Shown here: positions 41,110 through 49,135 of the stretch, piece after piece
Position numbering within the stretch: position 1 is the first letter of the stretch
Layout: each line of letters starts with the position of its first letter
NCBI RefSeq assembly: GCF_000517125.1
Contig: NZ_KI912155.1
Span: 559,707-623,706 of the forward strand
Direction: 5' to 3'
Length of the DNA: 64,000 nt
Source of the DNA: Arthrobacter sp. MA-N2
GTDB lineage: Bacteria > Actinomycetota > Actinomycetes > Actinomycetales > Micrococcaceae
Program-made: the position numbers and the translations under genes
Notes under the pieces: model-generated
Database searches by the model: none
Told to the model about the DNA's origin: nothing
Seen by the model: only the letters and a program-made list of their open reading frames with translations

Positions 41110-41538
41110 CTATTCGACAGTGATACCCATGGAGCGTGCGGTGCCAGCAATGATCTTGGCAGCACCCTCGAGGCTCGTGGCGTTGAGGTCTTCCATCTTG
41201 GTGGTGGCAATCTCGTTGACCTGGGCCTGGGTCAGCTTGGCAACCTTGACGGTGTGCGGCGTGGCCGAACCCTTGGCAACGCCTGCAGCCTTCTTGATGA
41301 GCTCTGCAGCCGGCGGGGTCTTGGTGATGAAGGTGAAGGAACGGTCTTCGTAAACCGTGATTTCAACCGGGATAACGTTTCCGCGCTGGGCTTCCGTTGC
41401 AGCGTTGTACGCCTTGCAGAATTCCATGATGTTGACACCGTGCTGGCCAAGCGCAGGACCGATCGGCGGGGCCGGGTTGGCGGCACCTGCCTGGATCTGC
41501 AGCTTGATGAGGCCGGTGACCTTCTTCTTGGGAGCCAA
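41110..41538 (-). CDS. rplK: 50S ribosomal protein L11
   Basis: Binds the GTPase-associated centre of 23S rRNA, 142 residues. The start [20 protein letters not shown] uses TTG at 41538, with GAAGGA 6 nt upstream. The proline-rich [20 protein letters not shown], the thiostrepton-contact region, is intact. It lies 129 nt after nusG. Confidence 0.97.
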   Translation of the reverse strand: MAPKKKVTGLIKLQIQAGAANPAPPIGPALGQHGVNIMEFCKAYNAATEAQRGNVIPVEITVYEDRSFTFITKTPPAAELIKKAAGVAKGSATPHTVKVAKLTQAQVNEIATTKMEDLNATSLEGAAKIIAGTARSMGITVE

Positions 41539-41667
41539 TGTAGGTCCTTCTCTCAATAACTTCCTAGGACACAGGAGCGTGCCTCAGGTTTGTGGCCGCC
41601 ATGGCAAGGCGACCGACCGCTCCGTTGCTGCTAAGCGGGCAGCCGCGGAGCGAAATTCTGGGAACAA

Positions 41668-42519
41668 CTAGATTTTGGTGACCTGGTTGAATGCGAGCGT
41701 AACCGGGGTTTCGCGTTCGAAGATCGACACGAGGACCACAAGGGTCTGGGATTCGACCTTGATCTCGGAGATCGTGGCGGGGAGGGTCTCGAACGGACCT
41801 TCCTTGACAATGACGGACTCTCCGACTTCGAAGTCGACGTCCACCGGCGTCTGGTGCTGCTTGTTGACCGGTTTGCCCTTCTCGGCCTGCTGCTCTTCGA
41901 AGATCGGTGCCAGCATGGAGAAGACCTCGTCGAGGCGCAACGGGACCGGGTTGTGGGCATTGCCCACGAAGCCGGTAACACCAGGAGTGTGGCGGACGGC
42001 GCCCCAAGACGCGTCGGTGAGGTCCATGCGGACTAGAACGTAACCCGGAATCCGCACGCGGTTGATGATCTTGCGCTGGGCGTTCTTGATCTCAACCACT
42101 TCCTCCATGGGCACCTGGATTTCGAAGATGTAATCTTCCATGTCCAGGGTCTGGATGCGGGTCTCAAGGTTGGCCTTGACGCGGTTTTCGTAGCCGGCGT
42201 AGGAGTGGATGACGTACCAGTCACCCTCCTGGCGGCGAAGCTTGGCCTTGAACTCCTCAGCGGGGTCGGCGGGCGCTACGGCGGCAGCGGCAGCCAGCGC
42301 GTCAGCGGACTCGGCCTCGTCGGACTCACCGTCGGCAGACTCGGCGTCGTCGGACTCTGCCTCGTCGGATTCGACAGACTCACCGTCGGCGTCGTCGGCA
42401 GTTTCGGGCGCAGCAGAATCGACCTCGGACCCTTCCACGGCGTCAGCCGTGGCGTGCGCCGTGCTTTCAGCGGACCCATCCAGCTCAGTCTCAGTTACCT
42501 CGAGCTCCTGCTCAGACAC
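41668..42519 (-). CDS. nusG: Transcription termination/antitermination protein NusG, with acidic N-terminal extension
   Basis: Couples RNA polymerase to Rho or the ribosome. It has 283 residues; the NGN domain starts at [20 protein letters not shown] near residue 98, and the KOW domain contains [20 protein letters not shown]. The first 90 residues are rich in Glu, Asp, Ser and Ala, with repeated SDEAES/DAESADG units, and must be disordered. The GTG at 42519 is preferred because AGGAG lies 5 nt upstream; an ATG 30 nt earlier has no site. It follows secE. Confidence 0.96.
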   Translation of the reverse strand: MSEQELEVTETELDGSAESTAHATADAVEGSEVDSAAPETADDADGESVESDEAESDDAESADGESDEAESADALAAAAAVAPADPAEEFKAKLRRQEGDWYVIHSYAGYENRVKANLETRIQTLDMEDYIFEIQVPMEEVVEIKNAQRKIINRVRIPGYVLVRMDLTDASWGAVRHTPGVTGFVGNAHNPVPLRLDEVFSMLAPIFEEQQAEKGKPVNKQHQTPVDVDFEVGESVIVKEGPFETLPATISEIKVESQTLVVLVSIFERETPVTLAFNQVTKI

Positions 42520-42632
42520 TTGGTCTCCTGCTTCCTCATTGCCTAACATGCCTATTTAAATGGCTCAATTCCGCAAACCCTGCAAAATCCCTTGATTTCC
42601 GGGGATTTCACGCGGTTTACGGAGCGATCCGC

Positions 42633-42914
42633 TTAGTGGTTCGTGCTACCAGTAGCGCCGAAGACCCATTTGATTCCCGTACCGAAAGCCAGGTCCAGGA
42701 TGGTGACGACGAGCATCATGATTGCCACGAACACCAGCACCACGACCGTGTAATTGACCAGTTCCTTACGGGTGGGCGCAACAACCTTCTTGAGCTCGCC
42801 AATTACCTGGCGAACAAAAAGTGCAATTCGAGCGAAGAAGCCGGAATCGGACTTCTTGGCAGGGCGGCCCTTCGAGCTGCTCGCAGCTGTTTCGGTCACC
42901 TGATCCTCACTCAT
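42633..42914 (-). CDS. secE: Preprotein translocase subunit SecE
   Basis: Clamps SecY. It has 93 residues: an N-terminal hydrophilic part, the amphipathic RIALFVRQVIGELKKVVAPT and a single membrane span VNYTVVVLVFVAIMMLVVTI. This single-span form is the usual one outside Gammaproteobacteria. It lies between tRNA-Trp and nusG. Confidence 0.96.
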   Translation of the reverse strand: MSEDQVTETAASSSKGRPAKKSDSGFFARIALFVRQVIGELKKVVAPTRKELVNYTVVVLVFVAIMMLVVTILDLAFGTGIKWVFGATGSTNH

Positions 42915-42996
42915 CTATGCAAACGTCGTTGACCCGACTCTGATCAGAGCCATGGTTGCTGCGCTTGTTCCGACGATTATTCCGGAACAGCTTGCG

Positions 42997-43069
42997 CAGG
43001 GCAGACAGGACTCGAACCTGCAACCTGCGGTTTTGGAGACCGCTGCGCTACCAATTGCGCCACTACCCT
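42997..43069 (-). tRNA. tRNA-Trp (CCA)
   Basis: The minus strand folds as a cloverleaf: acceptor AGGGTAG with CTGCCCT (one G-U pair), D-loop with AATTGGTAG, anticodon loop CTCCAAA with anticodon CCA, and T-loop TTCGAGT. The 3' CCA is not encoded; the discriminator base is G. tRNA-Trp upstream of secE-nusG is a common actinobacterial arrangement. Confidence 0.96.
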
Positions 43070-43189
43070 ATGGAACGAATCCACATTTTTGGCCACGCAC
43101 CGTAGAACCCGAGAAATCCCTGGCAACAGGATTCTCCGAACCCAGTCTGGGGCGCGAACCATTGTGATGTTTTTCAACACCGGTGAACC

Positions 43190-43219
43190 AGTCTACGCAA
43201 CAACGTCGCGATAGTCGAA
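43190..43219 (-). promoter_or_regulatory. Candidate promoter of tRNA-Trp-secE-nusG
   Basis: TAGACT (43195-43190) with TTCGAC (43219-43214) 18 bp upstream on the minus strand. The -10 equals the candidate -10 of tuf. The start site would lie about 115 nt ahead of the tRNA. Confidence 0.4.
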
Positions 43220-43408
43220 CCGGCTCATTCCGGAGTGTTCGGGCCGGCCCGCTCGTGTGATCAGCGCTTCGTTTGATCAGCCTGCTTGATCAACCTGCAC
43301 TGTCACTTTCCCGAGCTTAGCCCGATAGCTCCGCAGAACAGCATAAAGTAGATTCCGTCGAATCCCATCATCCAGCTCCTGAGCTGCCCGCGAAGAACGG
43401 TGCTTTAA

Positions 43409-44638
43409 ATGTCTGCCGGAATACCTGCCGCCCGCATTTCACAGCGAATTTCCGCCATCGCCGAATCCGCCACCCTTGCCGTTGACGCCAAGGCAAAGGC
43501 CCTCAAGGCGGCGGGTCGCCCCGTGATTGGTTTCGGCGCCGGGGAGCCCGACTTCCCGACACCGGACTATATCGTCAAGGCCGCCGTCGAGGCCGCCCCT
43601 CAGCCGAAGTACCACCGCTACTCCCCGGCAGCGGGCCTGCCGGAACTGAGGCAAGCCATCGCGGAGAAGACGTTCCGCGACTCCGGCTACAAGGTCGACG
43701 CTTCCCAGGTCCTGGTGACCAATGGCGGCAAGCAAGCGGTCTACAACACCTTCGCCACCCTGATTGACCCGGGCGATGAAGTCATTATCCCCACGCCGTT
43801 CTGGACCACCTACCCCGAGGCAATCCGCTTGGCCGGAGGCGTCCCTGTCGAGGTCTTCGCCGGCCCGGAGCAGGGTTACCTGGTCACGGTCGAGCAGCTC
43901 GAGGCCGCCGTCACGGACAGGTCCAAGATCCTGCTTTTCGTTTCCCCGTCCAACCCGACCGGCGCCGTCTACAGCGCCGAACAGGTAGCAGAGATCGGAA
44001 AGTGGGCGGCAGCGAAGGGCCTCTGGGTTGTCACCGACGAAATCTATGAGCACCTCACGTACGACGGCGTACCTTTCACCTCGATTGCCACTGCCGCCCC
44101 CGAGCTCGGGGACAAGGTGGTCATCCTCAACGGTGTCGCCAAGACCTACGCCATGACAGGATGGCGCGTCGGATGGATGATCGGCCCGGTTGACGTCATC
44201 AAGGCCGCCACCAATCTCCAGTCGCACTCGACCTCCAACGTCTCCAACATCATGCAGATCGCAGCCCTGGCAGCAGTGTCCGGGCCGCTGACCGCCGTCG
44301 ACGAGATGAAGGTCGCCTTCGACCGCCGCCGCAAGGCGATTGTTGCCGGACTGAACGCGATCGAGGGCGTGAAGTGCCCGACGCCGACCGGCGCCTTCTA
44401 CGTGTACGCGGACGTCCGCGCGCTGCTGGGCAAGGAATTCCCGACGTCGAACGGCCCGGTCCGCCCATCGACGTCGGCCGAGCTTGCCTCGCTGATCCTC
44501 GACGAAGTGGAGGTTGCCGTAGTTCCGGGCGAGGCCTTCGGCCCCTCGGGTTACTTGCGCCTCTCCTACGCTTTGGGCGACGAAGACCTCGCCGAAGGTG
44601 TCCGGCGCCTCCAGGAATTCCTGGGCCGGGCCAAGTAG
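43409..44638 (+). CDS. Pyridoxal-phosphate aminotransferase, aspartate aminotransferase type
   Basis: Class I aminotransferase of 409 residues, probably making aspartate/oxaloacetate. The cofactor Lys lies in [14 protein letters not shown], the phosphate and ring contacts are in [11 protein letters not shown] and [11 protein letters not shown], and the substrate Arg is in [12 protein letters not shown]-terminal [13 protein letters not shown] is typical of the thermostable-type subgroup. It is divergent from tRNA-Trp and closes at a strong bidirectional hairpin. The exact amino donor is inferred. Confidence 0.92.
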   Translation: MSAGIPAARISQRISAIAESATLAVDAKAKALKAAGRPVIGFGAGEPDFPTPDYIVKAAVEAAPQPKYHRYSPAAGLPELRQAIAEKTFRDSGYKVDASQVLVTNGGKQAVYNTFATLIDPGDEVIIPTPFWTTYPEAIRLAGGVPVEVFAGPEQGYLVTVEQLEAAVTDRSKILLFVSPSNPTGAVYSAEQVAEIGKWAAAKGLWVVTDEIYEHLTYDGVPFTSIATAAPELGDKVVILNGVAKTYAMTGWRVGWMIGPVDVIKAATNLQSHSTSNVSNIMQIAALAAVSGPLTAVDEMKVAFDRRRKAIVAGLNAIEGVKCPTPTGAFYVYADVRALLGKEFPTSNGPVRPSTSAELASLILDEVEVAVVPGEAFGPSGYLRLSYALGDEDLAEGVRRLQEFLGRAK

Positions 44639-44652
44639 CCTTTCGACTGCGC

Positions 44653-44692
44653 AAACGCACGCTCACCTTGGGATGTAGGTGAGCGTGCGTTT
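44653..44692. terminator. Bidirectional terminator between aminotransferase and response regulator
   Basis: A perfect 15-bp stem, AAACGCACGCTCACC (44653-44667) with its complement (44678-44692), with AAA/TTT ends. It separates two convergent genes. Confidence 0.82.
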
Positions 44693-44721
44693 GGGTTTAA
44701 GGCACCATAGGTGAGAGAGCG

Positions 44722-45411
44722 TCAGAGGAGGCGGCGCTCGGCAGCCCATCTTGTCAATTCGTGGCGGCTGGAGAGCTGCAGTTTGCGGAGAACCGCGGAG
44801 ACATGGGTTTCCACGGTCTTGATCGAGATGAACAGTTCCTTGGCCACCTCCTTGTAGCTGTAGCCACGGGCGATGAGGCGCATGACTTCCAGTTCCCGCG
44901 CGGAGAGGCGGTCGAGTTCGTCGTCGGCGATCTCCGCCGGGGAGGTCCCGAACGCGTCCAGGACGAAACCCGCCAGCCGCGGCGAGAAAACGGCGTCACC
45001 GTCGGCTACCCGGATCACGGCGTCGGAGATTTCGGGGCCGGAAATGGTCTTCGTGACATAGCCACGGGCCCCGGCCCGGATGACGGCCACGACGTCCTCG
45101 GCGGCATCTGAAACGCTCAATGCCAGGAAGCTCGTGCTCCCGATCAACTGAGAGCATGCACCGATGACTTCCCGACCGCCACCGCCAAGGCCGCCGGGCA
45201 AATGAACGTCAAGCAACACCACTTCCGGACGTACCTCGGAAATCACGGCAATGGCTTGCTCCACCGTTCCGGCTTCGCCCACCACGTCGATTCTCGAATC
45301 GAGATCGGCCTTGAGGCCGGAACGGAAGATGGCGTGGTCGTCCACGATCACCACCCGGACGGTCCTCTGTGCGGGTTCTGGCTGAATGTGCTCCGCGGGG
45401 CCACTCATCAT
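44722..45411 (-). CDS. NarL/LuxR-family response regulator
   Basis: Two-domain regulator, 229 residues. In the receiver the acidic pair is Asp24/Asp25, the phospho-acceptor is Asp68 in VLLDVHLPGG, and Lys121 is in YVTKTISGPE. The C-terminal LuxR helix-turn-helix starts at LSARELEVMRLIARGYSYKE. Its ATG overlaps the kinase stop by 4 nt, so it is the cognate partner of the PspC-containing kinase. The glycine stretch GGLGGGG after the phospho-site is unusual. Its likely target is the divergent PspC region. Confidence 0.94.
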   Translation of the reverse strand: MMSGPAEHIQPEPAQRTVRVVIVDDHAIFRSGLKADLDSRIDVVGEAGTVEQAIAVISEVRPEVVLLDVHLPGGLGGGGREVIGACSQLIGSTSFLALSVSDAAEDVVAVIRAGARGYVTKTISGPEISDAVIRVADGDAVFSPRLAGFVLDAFGTSPAEIADDELDRLSARELEVMRLIARGYSYKEVAKELFISIKTVETHVSAVLRKLQLSSRHELTRWAAERRLL

Positions 45412-46748
45412 CTGGTTTCTCCGTTTCGGTTCTCTGCTTTGTCCGCGTTCTCGGCGGGCAGTTTGAGGTGGACCTCAGTGCCCTCGGAGCTGCTGTTGAT
45501 GACCGCAGTGCCGCCGTGGCGCTTCATCCGTCCGATGATTGATTCCTTGACTCCGAGCCTGTCCTCCGGGACGGCGTCCGGGTCGAAGCCTGGTCCGCGG
45601 TCCCTGACAAAGACTTCGCTACCGGCATCCGAGCTCTCGAGATAGACCGACACGGCTCCGCCGCCGTGCCGGGCAGCATTGTGCATGGCCTCACGGGCCG
45701 CCAGGACCAGCGCTTCGTGCCGGTCCGTCATGGCGGCGTCTCCCACGCTGACAACGTCGACAGGGTGTCCGTGGGCGTCCTCCACTTCGGCTGCGGCCGC
45801 CGCGATCCGCTCAGCCAAGAGTCCTGCATCCTTGGCGGCATCCCGGTACAACCACGTACGCAGTTCGCGCTCCTGAGCCCGGGCGAGGCGGACCACGTCC
45901 TGTTCGGAGCCTGCCCGGCGCTGGATCAAGGCAAGCGTCTGCAGCACAGAGTCGTGCAGATGGGCAGCAATCTCCGCCCGCTCAGTCTCGCGAACACGCG
46001 CTGCGCGCTCGGTTTCAAGGTCTTTCCAGAATTTCAAGCCCCACGGCAGCAACACCAAGGCGACGCCACCCAACACGGCAATCGAAGCCAACAGCGCGAG
46101 CCATGTCTGCTCCCACGAGCCGGACCCGGACACCATGACCAACACGCCAGCAACCACCAGGGCCAGGCCTGCGGCGAGGCGGACCCAGCCACCGGCTTGG
46201 TCCGCTTTGGTCTTGTCCACCAATCCGGCCCGGCGCGACTCGTCCAGCTGCATCCAGGCGATCGCGGCCCCACCGAGAATGGCTGCCGCCGGGATCAGAG
46301 TGCCGAGAGGGACATCGACGCCGAACTGCCGGGCGATAAGGATTGCGGCCACCAAGAGGAGGCCGGCTCCCAAGAGGAACTCCTTCCAGTACTGGATGCG
46401 CCGCGTCCTGAACCACGAGGCGAAGACGGGAGCGGGGGTGGCCAACGGTTGCGGCGCCGGACCGGCACCCGGCGCACGGCCACCGTATGGGGGGATGCTC
46501 ACCGAAGGAGCAATGGGCGACGTCGGCCGGCGGCTATTGCGGCGGGCACTTTCGTCGACAGTGGGTACCATGACCCAGAGCCAGGCGTAGAGGGCCAGGC
46601 CTGCGCCCCCGGCGAACGAGGCAAGGACCATGCCGAGCCGGATGTACTTCACGGGCCAGCCAAGGTGATCGGCCAGGCCGCTGCAGACGCCCGCAATCAT
46701 CCGGTCGCTGCTGCGGACCAGTGCCGGGCGTTGCGTGGCGGTTGTCAT
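45408..46748 (-). CDS. Sensor histidine kinase with N-terminal PspC domain
   Basis: Membrane kinase of 446 residues. A PspC domain (residues about 8-63, with SDRMIAGVCSGLADHLGWPV) contains the first membrane helix. A Pro-rich linker, a further set of about four membrane helices (125-237) and a HisKA_3 dimerisation domain follow, with phospho-acceptor His265 in AEIAAHLHDSVLQTL. The ATPase domain shows ALVLAAREAMHNAARHG and RDRGPGFDPDAVPEDRLGVK. ATG at 46748 has GGATGGA upstream. This architecture suggests a LiaS/DesK-like sensor of membrane state. Confidence 0.92.
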   Translation of the reverse strand: MTTATQRPALVRSSDRMIAGVCSGLADHLGWPVKYIRLGMVLASFAGGAGLALYAWLWVMVPTVDESARRNSRRPTSPIAPSVSIPPYGGRAPGAGPAPQPLATPAPVFASWFRTRRIQYWKEFLLGAGLLLVAAILIARQFGVDVPLGTLIPAAAILGGAAIAWMQLDESRRAGLVDKTKADQAGGWVRLAAGLALVVAGVLVMVSGSGSWEQTWLALLASIAVLGGVALVLLPWGLKFWKDLETERAARVRETERAEIAAHLHDSVLQTLALIQRRAGSEQDVVRLARAQERELRTWLYRDAAKDAGLLAERIAAAAAEVEDAHGHPVDVVSVGDAAMTDRHEALVLAAREAMHNAARHGGGAVSVYLESSDAGSEVFVRDRGPGFDPDAVPEDRLGVKESIIGRMKRHGGTAVINSSSEGTEVHLKLPAENADKAENRNGETR

Positions 46749-46799
46749 GAATCCATCCAAACACGTATCAGGGGCCTTCGGCGCTGGAAGAAGAGCATC

Positions 46800-46828
46800 T
46801 CAGGGGGGCACTCAGGGAACGTTCAGGG
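46800..46828. promoter_or_regulatory. Three TCAGGG repeats in the divergent PspC promoter
   Basis: TCAGGG occurs at 46800-46805, 46812-46817 and 46823-46828, with 12- and 11-bp steps, so all lie on one face of the helix. The array sits between the kinase gene and the divergent PspC operon. It is a candidate binding site for the response regulator. Confidence 0.4.
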
Positions 46829-46874
46829 TATCCCCCAATAGAGGGAGCACGTCGCCAGGCGGCAAGATCGAAGT

Positions 46875-48341
46875 ATGAACGCGAACAGCATGAATCCAGA
46901 GGACCCCGGACAAGCCCCGGGGCCCGACCAAGCTGCAGAATCCAGCCAGCCGGCCGGGACAGGCGTACCGGAAGAACCGGCCCAGCCAAGCGAAGGCAAT
47001 ACCGGCGGCGCCGCACCGGACTACGCCGTGCCCGCTCCGGACTATGCCGCGCCCGCTCCGCCGCAGAACTTTTTCACCTGGATTCGCAGCCAAGGGATCA
47101 GCCGCGGTCAGGACCGGTGGATAGGCGGTGTGGCGAGCGGAATCGCGCACCGATTTGGTATCGATCCTTTGATCGTCCGCGGCATCTTCATCGTCCTGAC
47201 CCTCTTCGCCGGCATCGGCATCCTGCTCTACGGCCTCGCTTGGGCTCTCCTGCCCGAACCCGATGGCCGCATCCACGCCCAAGAGGCCGGGGCTGGCAGG
47301 TGGTCCGCAGGCATGACTGGAGCCGTCATCACCACCATCGTCGGATTGCCAAGCCTTGGCCACGGTTTCTGGGGATGGGGATGGAACGGCCTTCCGGGTC
47401 TGTTCTGGGCGCTGTTCTGGGTAGGCGGCATCATCTACCTGGTCTATTTCCTGGTCCAGCGCAACAAGTCCCGCAATGGAAGACAGACCATGAGCACCCA
47501 CCCTTATGCGCCCGCTCCAGGTTCCCACGGCGGAAGCTACGGAGCGCAGAGCACCTCCTACGAACCCAGCGGGATGGGCTACGGTGCAGTGCCGCCGTCG
47601 GGCGCTGGCTATTCAGCGCCGCCCACCACCGGACAGTACGGCACGAGTAGTGCATACGGGGCTGACCCATACCTACCGGCCGGCGCACATCACAGGCCCG
47701 CACGGCCGAAACGGCAGGGACCGGGCGCAGCAATCGTTACCGTCTCCGCGGGGGCAGCCCTGCTGGCCGGCGGAACCCTCAAACTGCTCGACGTCGGCAA
47801 CGTCATCCAACTCGGCGACGCCGCCAACGCGGTGGTCTGGGCCACGGGCGCCGGAGTCCTCGGACTGGGCATCCTGGTTGCGGGGCTTCGTGGCCGAACT
47901 TCCGGGCTGCTGGGATTCCTCGCCGTTGCGACGCTGGTCATCGGCGGAATCTTCAATATCGCCCCCAACCCGAACCAATTCCACTTGCAGTCCGGTCAAT
48001 GGAACCCCGTGAGCATCGACGATGCCCGCAAGGGTTTCGACCTCACCGGAGCCAATGGGACGGTCGACCTGAGCAAACTCAACCTGACGGCACCGCTGAG
48101 CTCCGACGTCGTGGTTCCGATGGATGTGACGGTAAGCAACATCAGGCTCCTCATCCCGACGACCGTGCCGGTGGAGGTCCAAGCAGACATGACCTTCGCG
48201 AACCTCAAGCAGGACGGTAGCGCAGTGACCCAAAGCAACGGCGTTACCCGGGACAGCTTCAACACGGATAAACCCGGCGCCAAGCTGATCGTCAGGCTCA
48301 ACGGCGCCTTCAGCAACGTCACCGTCCAGGAAGGAAACTGA
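46875..48341 (+). CDS. PspC-domain membrane protein with C-terminal extracytoplasmic domain
   Basis: A 488-residue protein. After a disordered Pro/Ala-rich N-terminus, a PspC domain (about 75-130, RWIGGVASGIAHRFGID) is followed by membrane segments, a Gly/Tyr/Ser/Pro-rich linker (YAPAPGSHGGSYGAQSTSY) and, near residue 285 onward, three more membrane spans and a soluble C-terminal domain of about 120 residues like the LiaF/DUF2154 adhesin-like fold. It is divergent from the kinase and heads an operon with a two-span protein and a short PspC protein. Its likely role is regulator or target of the envelope-stress system. Confidence 0.85.
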   Translation: MNANSMNPEDPGQAPGPDQAAESSQPAGTGVPEEPAQPSEGNTGGAAPDYAVPAPDYAAPAPPQNFFTWIRSQGISRGQDRWIGGVASGIAHRFGIDPLIVRGIFIVLTLFAGIGILLYGLAWALLPEPDGRIHAQEAGAGRWSAGMTGAVITTIVGLPSLGHGFWGWGWNGLPGLFWALFWVGGIIYLVYFLVQRNKSRNGRQTMSTHPYAPAPGSHGGSYGAQSTSYEPSGMGYGAVPPSGAGYSAPPTTGQYGTSSAYGADPYLPAGAHHRPARPKRQGPGAAIVTVSAGAALLAGGTLKLLDVGNVIQLGDAANAVVWATGAGVLGLGILVAGLRGRTSGLLGFLAVATLVIGGIFNIAPNPNQFHLQSGQWNPVSIDDARKGFDLTGANGTVDLSKLNLTAPLSSDVVVPMDVTVSNIRLLIPTTVPVEVQADMTFANLKQDGSAVTQSNGVTRDSFNTDKPGAKLIVRLNGAFSNVTVQEGN

Positions 48342-48342
48342 C

Positions 48343-48651
48343 ATGAGCACGCACGAGCCCACACGGGCGTTTGAACCGGTACCCGCGTCCCCACCTGAGC
48401 CCTTGGCGCAGTCTGCCCGGGCCAGGGTCGGCACCGTGGTCTGGGGACTGATTATCCTGGCCCTCGCAGCCCTCATCATCATTTCGAAACTCGGCCTCGT
48501 GGCCCTCAACAGCAACTACGTGCTGATCGGGCTAATGATCGGGGCGGGCGCGGCACTTGTGATCGGAGGCTTGATGTCAGCCCGCTCCCGCAAGGGCAGC
48601 GGGTCTGCCCCGGAGCCCGGGTCCAGCACCACCAATCCTGACCATCACTAG
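48343..48651 (+). CDS. Small two-span membrane protein
   Basis: A 102-residue protein with two predicted helices (VVWGLIILALAALIIISKLG and YVLIGLMIGAGAALVIGGLM) flanked by Pro-rich and Ser/Gly-rich ends. It begins 1 nt after the stop of the PspC protein, so the two are coupled. It resembles LiaI-type helper proteins in layout; function is inferred from context only. Confidence 0.8.
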   Translation: MSTHEPTRAFEPVPASPPEPLAQSARARVGTVVWGLIILALAALIIISKLGLVALNSNYVLIGLMIGAGAALVIGGLMSARSRKGSGSAPEPGSSTTNPDHH

Positions 48652-48696
48652 CAACCGGCACGTGACAAAGCGGCCACAACAGGGAAGGCTCTAGCC

Positions 48697-48942
48697 ATGA
48701 ACAAGTTCTTCAGCATCGTACGGGGCATGGGCCTGAAGCGCGGACCGCAGCGTTGGCTCGGAGGAGTTTGCGGTGGCGTTGCCGCCAAACTGAATGTAGA
48801 CGTAGCCTATGTCCGCGTCGGCTACCTGCTCTTCTGCCTTCTACCCGGTCCTGCCGTGGTGATCTACGTGGTGGCGTGGCTTCTGCTTCCCAACCAGAAC
48901 GGCACCATTGCGCTGGAATCTTTCCTCAACCGCCGCTCGTAA
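48697..48942 (+). CDS. Short PspC-domain protein
   Basis: An 81-residue stand-alone PspC protein with RWLGGVCGGVAAKLNVDVAY, a single hydrophobic segment LLFCLLPGPAVVIYVVAWLL and the ending NQNGTIALESF. It lies 45 nt after the preceding gene and completes the third PspC domain of this locus. A GC-rich hairpin follows. Confidence 0.88.
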   Translation: MNKFFSIVRGMGLKRGPQRWLGGVCGGVAAKLNVDVAYVRVGYLLFCLLPGPAVVIYVVAWLLLPNQNGTIALESFLNRRS

Positions 48943-48958
48943 GGCAAGAATCAGGGCA

Positions 48959-48988
48959 AGCCGGCCCGGCAGGTTCACTGGGCCGGCT
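48959..48988 (+). terminator. Hairpin after the PspC operon
   Basis: AGCCGGCCC (48959-48967) pairs with GGGCCGGCT (48980-48988). There is only CTTC after it, so terminator strength is uncertain. Confidence 0.5.
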
Positions 48989-49070
48989 CTTCGCGTGATA
49001 TGTCCATGGTGTTTCATGAGCTTCACTCCAGGCACCGGTCATGGTTTGTGTCCCACCCCACATTGCTGCC

Positions 49071-49076
49071 TACAAT
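49071..49076 (+). promoter_or_regulatory. Candidate -10 box of pfkA
   Basis: TACAAT at 49071-49076 is a 5/6 match, about 60 nt before the start codon; no good -35 was found at 16-18 bp. Confidence 0.35.
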
Positions 49077-49135
49077 CATTGTGAGCTCAGCGTGGCGCTC
49101 TACACGTATACCTCCTAACCAGGATTTGAGCCCTC

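Larger units (their letters stand above)
42915..43408. other. Divergent region holding tRNA-Trp and two leaders
   Basis: These 494 bases hold tRNA-Trp at 42997-43069, a candidate promoter for tRNA-Trp-secE at 43190-43219, three TGATCA palindromes at 43258-43292, and the upstream region of the aminotransferase gene, for which no promoter was recognised. No coding region is supported. Confidence 0.7.

Noticed and set aside
42520-42549. Upstream ATG as the start of nusG
   Set aside because: No ribosome site precedes it, whereas the GTG at 42519 has AGGAG at a good distance.
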